Under the pieces are notes generated by a model. It was not told the DNA's origin. It searched no databases and saw only the letters and a program-made list of their open reading frames with translations. A program made the translations under genes and the position numbers. A stretch of 64,000 bases of DNA from Ralstonia wenshanensis (GTDB lineage Bacteria > Pseudomonadota > Gammaproteobacteria > Burkholderiales > Burkholderiaceae), in NCBI RefSeq assembly GCF_021173085.1, contig NZ_CP076412.1:248001-312000 (forward strand), read 5' to 3'. Within the stretch, counting starts at the first letter, position 1. Every line of letters begins with the position of its first letter. Shown here piece by piece: positions 56,270 through 64,000 of the stretch.

Positions 56270-57424
56270 ATGTCTACCGCTTTTCATGAAGCTGAACGTG
56301 AGCCGCAAGTCGCTCCAGCCCGCACCGTTCAGAGCCCCGTGCGTTATGCCGTGGTCGGCGCCGGGTGGATTTCGCAGGCGGCGTTTCTGCCGGGCGTAGC
56401 GCAGAGCGGCAACTCCGTCGTCACCGCGCTGGTCACCGGCGATGAAGCCAAGGCCACGGCGCTGGCCGACCGCTACGGCATCGAGCACGTCCACGGTTAT
56501 GCCGACTACGACCAGTTGCTCTCCTCCGGAGATATCGACGCGATCTACCTGGCGCTGCCCAACGACATGCACCGCCAATACGCCCTGCCCGCCCTGCAGC
56601 GCGGCATCCATGTCTTGCTTGAAAAGCCCATGGCAACCAGCGAGGCGGATTGCGAAGCGATGATCGAAGCGGCCCGCAACGGCAACGCAAAGCTCATGAT
56701 CGCCTACCGGCTGCACTTTGAGCCCGCCACGCTGGCCGCCATTGAACTCGTACGCGCAGGCAAGCTGGGGCGCATCCGCGCGTTCTCGGCCATGTTCAGC
56801 CAATCGGTCGCGCCGTCCAACCACCGCGCCAGCCACGGCTATTGGGCCGGGCCTGTGTCGGACATGGGCGTGTACCCCATCAACGCGGTGCGCAATCTGT
56901 TTGGCGAAGAGCCGGTGGAGGTTTCCGCCTGTGGGGTGCGCGACCCCGAGCTGCCCTTCAATTTTGATGACACCGTCAGCGTCACGCTGCGCTTTGCCGA
57001 CCACCGCATCGCCCAGTTCGTGGTCAGCTATAGCGGCGCCAGCATGGACCAGTACCGCATCCTCGGCACAAAGGGGGACCTGGAAGTCTCGCCCGGCTTC
57101 ATGTTTGGCGTGGGGCTGAAGTACCGCGCCACCATCGACGGCAAGACGCACGAACAAGCCTTCGACGCCACCGACCAGTTTGGCGGCGAGCTGCAGTATT
57201 TCTCCGATTGCATCCTCAACAACCGTGAGCCTGAGCCCAACGGCGAGGAAGGCTTGGCCGACGTGCGCGTGCTGGCCGCCATCGAGCGCGCGCTGGAATC
57301 CGGCCAACCGCAAAACCTTGGGCCGTTCCAGCGTCAGGGCCGCATGGAAACCGCGCAGGTGCGCAAGCTCCCGCCCGTGCCCCCGCCGGAACTGGTGGAC
57401 GCGGCTGAACCCAGCAAGGGATAA
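56270..57424 (+). CDS. Gfo/Idh/MocA oxidoreductase, glucose-fructose-oxidoreductase type
   Basis: NAD(P)-dependent dehydrogenase of 384 residues. YAVVGAGWISQAAFLPGVAQ opens the Rossmann fold; HVLLEKPMATSEADCEAMIE carries the catalytic EKP motif, and GPVSDMGVYPINAVRNLFGE the conserved aspartate/tyrosine segment of the glucose-fructose oxidoreductase branch. AAAGGA lies before the ATG at 56270; a GTG at 56243 is less likely. It is cytoplasmic, as no signal peptide is visible. It stands alone between the ABM gene and a convergent small gene. Confidence 0.87.
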   Translation: MSTAFHEAEREPQVAPARTVQSPVRYAVVGAGWISQAAFLPGVAQSGNSVVTALVTGDEAKATALADRYGIEHVHGYADYDQLLSSGDIDAIYLALPNDMHRQYALPALQRGIHVLLEKPMATSEADCEAMIEAARNGNAKLMIAYRLHFEPATLAAIELVRAGKLGRIRAFSAMFSQSVAPSNHRASHGYWAGPVSDMGVYPINAVRNLFGEEPVEVSACGVRDPELPFNFDDTVSVTLRFADHRIAQFVVSYSGASMDQYRILGTKGDLEVSPGFMFGVGLKYRATIDGKTHEQAFDATDQFGGELQYFSDCILNNREPEPNGEEGLADVRVLAAIERALESGQPQNLGPFQRQGRMETAQVRKLPPVPPPELVDAAEPSKG

Positions 57425-57433
57425 CAATCAGGG

Positions 57434-57465
57434 AAAGAAAAACGCCCGCAACGAACGGCGGGCGT
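57434..57465 (-). terminator. Rho-independent terminator for the 98-residue membrane protein gene
   Basis: ACGCCCGC (57442-57449) pairs with GCGGGCGT (57458-57465). On the minus strand the stem runs into a T-rich tract (57441-57435). On the plus strand no T tract follows. Confidence 0.85.
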
Positions 57466-57477
57466 GGGATTCAGGAT

Positions 57478-57774
57478 TTACAGCTTGATGCGCTGGACGG
57501 CGTCTCGCATGCGCTTGCGGATCGAGACATCCGAATTGGTGTTGCTGCTGGAGCCGTCGGTTTCCATGGCGTTATCGCAACGCCATTCCGTGGCTTCGCC
57601 GTTGTCGGTCAGCGCACAGACGCGGTGGGTCCAGCGGTCCCACACGAACACATCGCTGCCGGCTTCGCCAGAGAGCAGCGGCTCAAAACGGTACATCCAC
57701 AAGTACCCGACACCCAGCAGGGTGACCAGAAAGATCGCCATCCAGGACGCTTTGATTCGGCGCCACATTCTCAT
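57478..57774 (-). CDS. Hypothetical single-pass membrane protein
   Basis: Unrecognised protein of 98 residues. One membrane helix (WMAIFLVTLLGVGYLWMY) follows a short basic N-terminus, so the rest probably faces the periplasm. The domain has FVWDRWTHRVCALTDNGEAT and two cysteines that could pair, then a Ser/Asn-rich stretch and a basic C-terminus. GGAG lies before the ATG at 57774; ATG 57768 is also possible. It is followed by its own terminator. Confidence 0.72.
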   Translation of the reverse strand: MRMWRRIKASWMAIFLVTLLGVGYLWMYRFEPLLSGEAGSDVFVWDRWTHRVCALTDNGEATEWRCDNAMETDGSSSNTNSDVSIRKRMRDAVQRIKL

Positions 57775-57949
57775 TTCTCCTCGTGGAGCCACTGCGCCGG
57801 ACGCGCCTGACAGGGCGTCGCTGGGCCAAAAGCGCATTGCTCCGAGGGGCAAATCGTAACATGGGGCACCCCCGCCCCTGCTCAAGCGGGGCCATCAATG
57901 CGGCAGTGCCGCAACACCCACACCCGCTATCGGCGCCCTATCAGCGCCC

Positions 57950-60900
57950 TCAATTGAAGACGTCCTGGCGGTAGCGGCCGGATTGCATCTGCGTCGTCAA
58001 CCAGCCTGACGCGGTCTCAAGGTCGCTACCGTAGCGCGCCTGGTGCATGCGGATCAGCGTGTCGCGCACCGCCGGTGCCATCGCACGGCCGTCGCCACAC
58101 ACGTACAACGTGGCGCCGGCATCGAACGCCGCCCATACGGCTTCGCGCGCGTCCCAAAGCGCATGCTGCACGAAGCGATGCGGATGATCGGCCACGCATG
58201 AATGCGCCGCGAAAACGCGCACCACGCCTGCGTTTTCCCACGCGCGCAAGGTGTCGCGGTAGAGGAAGTCGTGCTCGGGGTGGCGGCAGCCGAAGCACAG
58301 GAGCGACGTTGCCACCGCCTCGCCTGCCGCCTGCTGCGCGGCGCGCTCTTCCAGGAAGCCACGGAACGGCGCGATGCCCGTTCCGGCGCCGATCAGCACC
58401 ATCGGCTTACCGGCATCGGCGTCGGGGGCAAACGGCGGGTTGGGCGTGCGCACGGCGGCGGCGATCTCCGCGCCTGCACGCAGCGTCGTCAGGTAGTTCG
58501 ATGCCGTCCCGCGATACGTGCCGACTCCAGACCATGCCGGCCCCGACACCGTGCCCACCGTGAGCGCTGCCACACCCGGCGACACATGCGCCGACGACGC
58601 AATGGAATAGAAGCGCGGCCGCATTGCGCCAAGCCGCGCGAGAAGCGCCTCCAGCGTCAATTCAATCGCGGGGAAGCGGATCAGCAGGTCAAGCACGCTC
58701 ACGTGCGCGGCTTGAATGTCCTGGTCGAAGCGCTTGGCCGCTTCATCGCCCTCCAGCCAGACGGCAAGCTGGCCACGCGTGAACGGACAGCGCGTGGTCG
58801 CATGCAGCGCGGTGATGTCGCGCACGGTGGCGGTGTCCTGCAGCTCGACGAAATCTCGCAGCAGCTGGCGCACGGACACCGCCTGGTTGAGCGGCAAGTG
58901 CCGCACGTGAGCATGGCGCGCGGTCAGCGTGACGAGCGCGTCGCCCTCCAACCCGAGTCGCGCGATGGCCGCGTCGACACGGTCTTCGGCATTGCGCGGG
59001 TAGACGGCGAGGTGGTCTCCGGTGGCGTAGGTCACGCCGTCGGGCAACCGCACGGTGAGGTGACGCGTGGGGCCGCGCGGGGCTTCCTGCGTGAAGTCCC
59101 AGAGGCCCGTGGGGTCGCTGACGAGTTCTTCGTTGGCGAGCACCGTCATCGCACGTGCGGCGGGCGGCAGCGTAGCGGCGCGTACGGCATCGGGAGCGAG
59201 ATACTCCACGTGGACGGAGGAGCCATCGGCTTGTGCCTGGCGGGCACCCAGGGCGCTCCACAGGCCGCGCGTCCAGCCATCGACAGCGGCGTCGAAGCCG
59301 GCGTTTCCATCAGCCTCGCCGCGCGGCACGATGGCGTGTGCGCCGGCTGCAGAAAGCATCGCTTCCACCCGCTTCGGAAATGCCTGGAACGCGGGCCATT
59401 GCGAGTTGCCGCAACCAAGGACGGCATAACGCAATCCTGTTGCCTGCCGCGTGAGCGCATCAGCGGCATCCAGGCGCGCCTCCAGCGTGCGGGCGCTATC
59501 CGGCGCGCGGCCGTTGTAGGTGGCGGCCACCACGATCAGCACGCCCTGCTGCGGCAGCGCGTCGGCAATCGTGTCCAGCGGCGCGACCTTGGCGTCGAAG
59601 CCGGCGCGCGATGCGGTGGCAGCAAGCTGCTCAGCGATGTCCTGGCAAGTGCCCAGGCTGCCGCCGTACAGCACATGCATCGGTTCGCCACCGCCGGCAA
59701 GTGCGGCCTCGGCGTCGTCTTGCGTGACCACCTCTGTGCCCGAAGGCATGGCGATCGACAGCCGCTCCCGCGCGTTGCGCAGCCGCGCGCGCAGGCGGAA
59801 ACCGTCCGGTTTGAGCGTCAGCGTTTCCTTGATGTGGAAGCCGTAATCGTGAGGGTCGGACAACGCAAAGCGCTGCAGGATCACCGCCAGCGCGAGCTTG
59901 GCTTCGGTCAACGCAAACTGGCGGCCGATGCAGGCACGCTCGCCATTGCCGAAGGGCTTGTAGGCGTGCGGGTGGAGCTTGGCTTCGTTCTCCGGCAGGA
60001 AACGGTCGATATCGAAGACTTCTGGGCGGTCCCACACCGCCGGGTCGCGGTGCAGGGCCAGCAGCACGGTCACCACGCGCTGGTCCTTGCGGATGGCGTA
60101 GCGACCGCCAATGCGCGTGTCTTCGTAAGGCGCCACGCCAAAGCTCGGGGCAGTCGGCCACAGGCGCAGCGTTTCCTTCAACACGCGCTCGATCACGTCG
60201 AGCTGCGCGAGGTGCGCATACTGCGGCACGGTATCGCCCGGCAGCACGCGGTCAACCTCGGCATACGCCTGCGCCAGCACCGCCGGATGGCGCAGCAGCA
60301 TGTACAGCGCGAAGGTCAGCAAGCCGCTCGTGGTTTCATGCCCTGCAATCAGGAAGGTGATGACCTGGAAGCGGATGTTCGTGTCATCCAACGGCTCGTC
60401 CGACACCGGATCGCGGGCGTTGAGCATCAGCCCGAGCAGGTCGCTCGCGCCGATGCCGCCATCTTTTGCCTGACGGCGTGCTCGAATCACCTCGTCCACC
60501 AATTGGTGCATGGCAGCCACGTCGTGCTCGAACCGGCGATGGTGCTCGCGCATGAAGCGATCTTTGAGCGGCAGGCGCGTGAGCTTGCCCATGGCTTCGG
60601 ACAGCACACCCACCATGGCCGCCAAGAACGGATGCAGCTCCGGCGTGTTGAACGAATCGAAGCGGTATCCGAAGCCCGCCAGCGAGATGGTGTCGAGCGT
60701 GAGCCGCGTCATGTCGTCGGCCACGGGGATATCGGCGTCGGGCCCCTGGCGCGCCCATTTGTCGGCCAGCGCATTGGCCACTTCGAGCATCACGTCGAAG
60801 TAGCCCTTCATCGCGCGCTGGCTGAAGGCCGGCAGCAGAATGCGATGCGCCTTGCCCCAGTTGGGCTCGTCCTGATGCGCGGTGAAGAGGCCATCGCCCG

Positions 60901-61189
60901 CCCCCGCCCGCAGGAACGACAGCGGTGGCCCGATCAGCTTGCGAAAGCGCGTTTCGTCGCACAGTTCGGCCACCAGATCGGCGGAATAGACGAACGGCAC
61001 GCGCCGCCCGGCAAAGTCGAGTTGGTACAGGCCTTGGGGAAACTGCCGGCTGGTTTCCAGAAGTGTCTGGGCCAGGCGGTCTTTGGGAAGTTGAAGCAGG
61101 TTGCCCAGCCACGGCAAGCCCTTGGGCTGCGGGATGGGCGCCGCCGTTGCGGGCGAAGCATTGGCGGGTAACTCGGAGGCGGAACGCAT
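57950..61189 (-). CDS. CYP102-family self-sufficient cytochrome P450/reductase
   Basis: Single-chain fatty-acid hydroxylase of the P450-BM3 type, 1079 residues. The P450 domain (about 1-470) has PQPKGLPWLGNLLQLP, the I-helix AGHETTSG with its acid-threonine pair intact, and heme C420 in FGNGERACIGRQFAL. AGDGLFTAH contains the phenylalanine equivalent to BM3 F87. The flavodoxin domain (about 500-650) opens VLYGGSLGTCQDIAEQLA; the FAD/NADPH domain has PRFYSIASSAHVSP, IGAGTGIAPFRGFLEERA and YVCGDGRAMAP. It differs from BM3 in several linker regions. No TetR repressor is adjacent; 150 bases upstream show no clear operator. Confidence 0.96.
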   Translation of the reverse strand: MRSASELPANASPATAAPIPQPKGLPWLGNLLQLPKDRLAQTLLETSRQFPQGLYQLDFAGRRVPFVYSADLVAELCDETRFRKLIGPPLSFLRAGAGDGLFTAHQDEPNWGKAHRILLPAFSQRAMKGYFDVMLEVANALADKWARQGPDADIPVADDMTRLTLDTISLAGFGYRFDSFNTPELHPFLAAMVGVLSEAMGKLTRLPLKDRFMREHHRRFEHDVAAMHQLVDEVIRARRQAKDGGIGASDLLGLMLNARDPVSDEPLDDTNIRFQVITFLIAGHETTSGLLTFALYMLLRHPAVLAQAYAEVDRVLPGDTVPQYAHLAQLDVIERVLKETLRLWPTAPSFGVAPYEDTRIGGRYAIRKDQRVVTVLLALHRDPAVWDRPEVFDIDRFLPENEAKLHPHAYKPFGNGERACIGRQFALTEAKLALAVILQRFALSDPHDYGFHIKETLTLKPDGFRLRARLRNARERLSIAMPSGTEVVTQDDAEAALAGGGEPMHVLYGGSLGTCQDIAEQLAATASRAGFDAKVAPLDTIADALPQQGVLIVVAATYNGRAPDSARTLEARLDAADALTRQATGLRYAVLGCGNSQWPAFQAFPKRVEAMLSAAGAHAIVPRGEADGNAGFDAAVDGWTRGLWSALGARQAQADGSSVHVEYLAPDAVRAATLPPAARAMTVLANEELVSDPTGLWDFTQEAPRGPTRHLTVRLPDGVTYATGDHLAVYPRNAEDRVDAAIARLGLEGDALVTLTARHAHVRHLPLNQAVSVRQLLRDFVELQDTATVRDITALHATTRCPFTRGQLAVWLEGDEAAKRFDQDIQAAHVSVLDLLIRFPAIELTLEALLARLGAMRPRFYSIASSAHVSPGVAALTVGTVSGPAWSGVGTYRGTASNYLTTLRAGAEIAAAVRTPNPPFAPDADAGKPMVLIGAGTGIAPFRGFLEERAAQQAAGEAVATSLLCFGCRHPEHDFLYRDTLRAWENAGVVRVFAAHSCVADHPHRFVQHALWDAREAVWAAFDAGATLYVCGDGRAMAPAVRDTLIRMHQARYGSDLETASGWLTTQMQSGRYRQDVFN

Positions 61190-61339
61190 GCGCGGTCGAC
61201 TGCGAAAATGGATTGTCCGCCAATGTACGCGCCGCCCCGCTCGGTATCAAACAAAGTCGCCATGTTTGAATGCAGGCCCCTAAAAGTGAATCGGGCGACC
61301 CGTAGGCCGCCCGATCTGAGGATGACGTGAAGCGTTGAA

Positions 61340-62131
61340 TCAGCGACGACGCGGCTGTGGACTGAACGGCGCGTTGACTTGCGCTTCGAGTTCGCGGATC
61401 TGACGCTGCAATTCGTCGACGCGGGCGCGAGCGGCGCGGCGTTCGATATCCAGCGCTTCGGCCTCCGTGCGGGCAGTCTTCTGCCGTTCCTGCGCCTGGG
61501 CCTGCTGCTGACGCTGGATGTCCAGGTCGGTCTTCAGACCACGGAGCTTTTCCTGCTGGGCGGCAATCTGGCGCTCGGAACGCTCTTTCTGGGCTTCCAG
61601 GCGAATGCGCTGCAGTTCCAGATCGGCCATCGTGCGGGTCTGCTTGGCGAAGTCGTTGTACAGACGCTCAGCAGAGGCTTCGTTGGTGGTCTTGATGACA
61701 CGCCAGAGGTCCTTCTGCTGGAACAGCGTGACGTAGTAGGTCAGATCACTCTGGGCAAACAGCAGGCTGGCACCGTAGGCGCCGTTGTACGTGGTTCGCA
61801 GCTCCGACAGTTCGTGCGCCTGCATGCGCTGTTGCAGCTCGAATACGGCGCTGCTCGGGGCCGGAGCGCCGGTGCGGGCCGCGCTGCCGGGCGTGGCTGG
61901 GGCACTGGCGGCGGGTGCCGTTGCCGCCGGCTGGCCAACCGTGGCCGTCAACGCCGGCACGGGCGCGGCGGCGGCAATCGGTGCAATGGCGGTGGGCGGT
62001 GCAGCCGGGCTCTGCGCCACAGCCGAAGTACAGGCGGCCATACCGGCCATGACTGAAACCGCGGCCGCGATGGCCAATCCCCTCTGAAACGCCTGGTGCG
62101 ACGCTTTCCCTGATTGTTTTTGTGTTCTCAT
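61340..62131 (-). CDS. DUF2968 envelope protein with C-terminal coiled coil
   Basis: Protein of 263 residues of unknown role found in Burkholderiaceae. A signal sequence ends around AGMAACTSAVAQ, where a cysteine could be a weak lipobox. A Pro/Ala-rich linker (about 45-95) precedes the DUF2968 core (TYNGAYGASLLFAQSDLTYY, VTLFQQKDLWRVIKTTNEAS) and a long charged coiled coil from about residue 155 to the end. The ATG at 62131 starts the protein; the long frame further upstream only overlaps the sigma-54 gene. It lies 107 bases after that gene on the same strand. An 8-bp hairpin at 61291-61316 beyond its end is a weak terminator. Confidence 0.83.
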   Translation of the reverse strand: MRTQKQSGKASHQAFQRGLAIAAAVSVMAGMAACTSAVAQSPAAPPTAIAPIAAAAPVPALTATVGQPAATAPAASAPATPGSAARTGAPAPSSAVFELQQRMQAHELSELRTTYNGAYGASLLFAQSDLTYYVTLFQQKDLWRVIKTTNEASAERLYNDFAKQTRTMADLELQRIRLEAQKERSERQIAAQQEKLRGLKTDLDIQRQQQAQAQERQKTARTEAEALDIERRAARARVDELQRQIRELEAQVNAPFSPQPRRR

Positions 62132-62238
62132 CTCGACCCTGTGGATTCTGCGCAGGTGTTGCAGCCGAAAACTATACGCGATCCGCCTCCCCAAGTGGCG
62201 CGCCGGACGCCCGCCGCGCAGGAGGGTGTTGTATGGCG

Positions 62239-63645
62239 TCACTCCAGCTCGCGCAGCTCGGCTTCGCCGTCGGCAATCTGGTATTTGCGCATCTTTTCCC
62301 ACAGCACCTTGCGGCTGATGCCCAGCGTGGCGGCGGTGTCCTGGCGGCGCCAATTGTTGGCATCCAGCGCGGCCAGGATACGGCGGCGCTCTTCTTCGCC
62401 GCCATTTCCGCCATTCCCACCGCCACTGCGCTCGCCATAGCCGCCATTGCCGCCTTCGCGCTCGAAGGCATCGCGCTGCAGGCCGGCAAACAGCGGCAGG
62501 ATGCGGGCTTCGTCCCAGCGGCCGAACTGGCGCAGCGTGATGCCGATACGCTCTGCCAGGTTGCGCAGCTCGCGCACGTTGCCGGCAAAGTAGGCGCGAG
62601 TGACCGACGCCCGCACCCATTCCGGCACCGGCGGCATGGCGTCAAAGGTTTTGTCGCCCAGCAGATGCCGCAGGAACGACAGCAGCAACGCGATCTTGTC
62701 GTCCGCGCCGCGCTGCTCCAGGCTCGGGATGCGCAGCTCGATCACGGCCAAGCGGAAGTACAGATCGGCCCGGAACTTGCCCGTGGCGACCATCTCGCGC
62801 AGGTTCTTGTTGGTGGCTGCCACTAACCGGAAATCCAGCTTGACCGGCACCGTCGAGCCCAGCCGCGTGCATTCGCTGTCTTCCAGCACGCGCAACAGCT
62901 TCACCTGCTGATACAGCGGCAGATCGCCCAGCTCATCGAGGAACAGCGTGCCGCCGTTGGCTTGTTCGAAGTAGCCACGGTGCGCGTACATGGCGCCGGT
63001 AAACGCGCCCTTGGCATGGCCGAAGAACTGCGATTCGAACAGCCCGTCGGGAATCGCGCCGCAGTTGACCGCCACGAATGGCCCCTTGCCGTAGACGCTG
63101 TTCTTGTCGTGCAGCAGGCGTGCAATACGTTCCTTGCCGGCGCCGGTTTCGCCATAAAGCATGACGTTGCTGTCGCAATCGGCAAAGGTATCGACCTGCT
63201 CCAGCAACCCGTGCATGGCCGGTGATGCAGCCACGAGATCGCTCTGATCCTGCGCCTGAGCCTGCGCAGACGACATCGATGGCAGCACCTTGCTGATCTG
63301 CGCACGGAGTTCGGTCGCACCAAAATCCGGCCCAAGCACGTGCGTGTATTCGGGCGGAAAGCGGCTCGAATCATGCTGCGTATCCGCCGCCACCCAGATC
63401 ACCGGCATGCCTTGCGCGGCCTGCCAGTCGAGCACCGTAAAGCCACCGCTTTCCACCACCGATGCGCTGATCACCGCCACCGCAGGCTTGAGCCGAGGCT
63501 CGGCGGGCTGAAAATCGATACCGCCTGCGCGGATGACCTCCGCCCCGAACGGCGCCATGAACCGCGCTACACGATCGGCAATGTCGTGGCGGCCTTCCCA
63601 GACAAAAATCTCAAGCGTTTCGTACGCCCAGCGATCGGTTTTCAT
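62239..63645 (-). CDS. Sigma-54-dependent transcriptional activator
   Basis: AAA+ enhancer-binding protein of 468 residues. The N-terminal domain (1-135) is receiver-like in outline but shows no clear phospho-aspartate pocket. The AAA+ core holds Walker A GETGAGKE, the sigma-54 contact loop GAFTGA, and Walker [16 protein letters not shown], with the R-finger region [11 protein letters not shown]. After a glycine-rich linker ([19 protein letters not shown]) the Fis-type HTH reads [20 protein letters not shown] then [10 protein letters not shown]. The neighbours suggest it controls a Tad/Flp pilus locus. Confidence 0.92.
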   Translation of the reverse strand: MKTDRWAYETLEIFVWEGRHDIADRVARFMAPFGAEVIRAGGIDFQPAEPRLKPAVAVISASVVESGGFTVLDWQAAQGMPVIWVAADTQHDSSRFPPEYTHVLGPDFGATELRAQISKVLPSMSSAQAQAQDQSDLVAASPAMHGLLEQVDTFADCDSNVMLYGETGAGKERIARLLHDKNSVYGKGPFVAVNCGAIPDGLFESQFFGHAKGAFTGAMYAHRGYFEQANGGTLFLDELGDLPLYQQVKLLRVLEDSECTRLGSTVPVKLDFRLVAATNKNLREMVATGKFRADLYFRLAVIELRIPSLEQRGADDKIALLLSFLRHLLGDKTFDAMPPVPEWVRASVTRAYFAGNVRELRNLAERIGITLRQFGRWDEARILPLFAGLQRDAFEREGGNGGYGERSGGGNGGNGGEEERRRILAALDANNWRRQDTAATLGISRKVLWEKMRKYQIADGEAELRELE

Positions 63646-63660
63646 GTCGTCGCTTCCATG

Positions 63661-64000
63661 TCAGTAAACCAACTCGACGGCGTCGCAGTCGAGCGAGAGG
63701 AGTTTGATGTCGGCGTAGCCGAGTTGGATGCCGAGGACTTCGAGTAGAGGGGTGAGTACCGCGTCGAGGGTCGAGCCAATCAGAGCTAGCACCGGAGACA
63801 GAATCGCCGTACCAATCGGCCCAAGTGGAATTCCCAGGACAGTCAACTGCAGCTGATCGAGGTTGCTGTTCAGGACAGAGCCAAACACTGCCTGCGTACT
63901 CACACGCGGTGGTGAATTGCCGCTTGTACCGGTCTGCGGATTCAATCCGATCTGAGTGGCCGCGATGGTTTCGTCAGCCCACCCCGAATTGGGGGCCGGC
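63661..64000 (-). CDS. C-terminal part of a probable TadG-like Flp-pilus protein (5' end cut)
   Basis: Only the last 113 residues are in the window; the frame is open across the right edge. The tail LDQLQLTVLGIPLGPIGTAI, SPVLALIGSTLDAVLTPLLE, then VLGIQLGYADIKLLSLDCD resembles the C-terminal end of TadG-like pilus assembly proteins of Ralstonia, which close with an LGxQxGxADV..C segment. It lies 15 bases before the sigma-54 activator gene. The assignment rests on this pattern and on context, so it is tentative. Confidence 0.5.
   Translation of the reverse strand, partial: PAPNSGWADETIAATQIGLNPQTGTSGNSPPRVSTQAVFGSVLNSNLDQLQLTVLGIPLGPIGTAILSPVLALIGSTLDAVLTPLLEVLGIQLGYADIKLLSLDCDAVELVY

Noticed and set aside
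58202-61171. A 989-codon open frame on the plus strand opposite the CYP102 gene
   Set aside because: Pure antisense of a well-conserved P450/reductase; composition is low-information and no start context is convincing.
61291-61316. Hairpin ATCGGGCG/CGCCCGAT as a strong terminator of the DUF2968 gene
   Set aside because: The stem is real but the T tract after it on the minus strand is weak, so I only mention it under the gene.
62132-62620. N-terminal extension of the DUF2968 protein overlapping the sigma-54 gene
   Set aside because: The extension is antisense-like low-complexity Arg/Gln sequence; a signal peptide begins right at the ATG at 62131.

Overview
The window reads as a high-GC betaproteobacterial chromosome segment, most likely a Ralstonia of the pickettii/mannitolilytica group. 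This is inferred from the gene families (Burkholderiaceae-type porin, QuiC, CYP102, DUF2968, short H-NS-like protein) and not from a database match. Coding density is high. I see no rRNA, tRNA, IS element, prophage or CRISPR array. The content is dispensable catabolic, transport and metal-handling genes in short operons, each beside its own regulator, as is typical of the second replicon of Ralstonia.

Layout. 1-5.1 kb: a chromate transporter (cut by the left edge), ethanolamine ammonia-lyase EutBC, and a D-amino-acid dehydrogenase behind a tandem glycine riboswitch. 5.1-13.9 kb: a shikimate/quinate-type catabolic island, with 3-dehydroshikimate dehydratase QuiC and a porin on the minus strand, and an IclR regulator, MFS importer, shikimate-dehydrogenase-like enzyme, second MFS protein and 4-hydroxyphenylpyruvate dioxygenase on the plus strand. 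Two copies of a PcaR-like 15-base palindrome tie the two arms together. 14-19.2 kb: gamma-glutamyltransferase, two Lrp/AsnC regulators beside a MetC-like lyase and an EamA exporter. 19.3-20.3 kb: two small nucleoid-type proteins. 20.5-22.9 kb: a complete bufferin locus (precursor, MNIO enzyme, partner, DoxX protein), a ribosomally made, modified metal-binding peptide system. 23-30 kb: a BON lipoprotein, a MerR-controlled membrane protein and a heavy-metal RND efflux operon.

30-36 kb: an Hpt protein, then an OFA-type transporter, FdhF/YdeP-like molybdoenzyme, small winged-helix protein and FdhD, preceded by a striking nested palindrome. 36-39 kb: Kup potassium transporter, a cold-shock protein with a near-consensus promoter, and a half-cold-shock-domain protein. 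39-43.3 kb: omega-amino-acid aminotransferase plus methylmalonate-semialdehyde dehydrogenase under a divergent MocR regulator. 43.5-46.4 kb: acetoacetate decarboxylase, 3-hydroxybutyrate dehydrogenase and a patatin-like lipase. 46.4-53.8 kb: sodium/proton antiporter, oxidoreductase, Fur-type site, TonB siderophore receptor, PepSY membrane protein and SpeG.

53.8-64 kb: an ArsR/P450/ABM-monooxygenase cassette whose P450 lacks the usual I-helix acid-threonine pair, a second Gfo/Idh/MocA oxidoreductase, a self-sufficient CYP102 P450, a DUF2968 protein, a sigma-54 activator, and the C-terminal part of a probable TadG-like Flp-pilus protein cut by the right edge. The best candidates for under-described biology are the bufferin locus, the atypical P450 cassette, the half-CSD protein with its hairpin leader, and the nested dyad before the molybdoenzyme operon.
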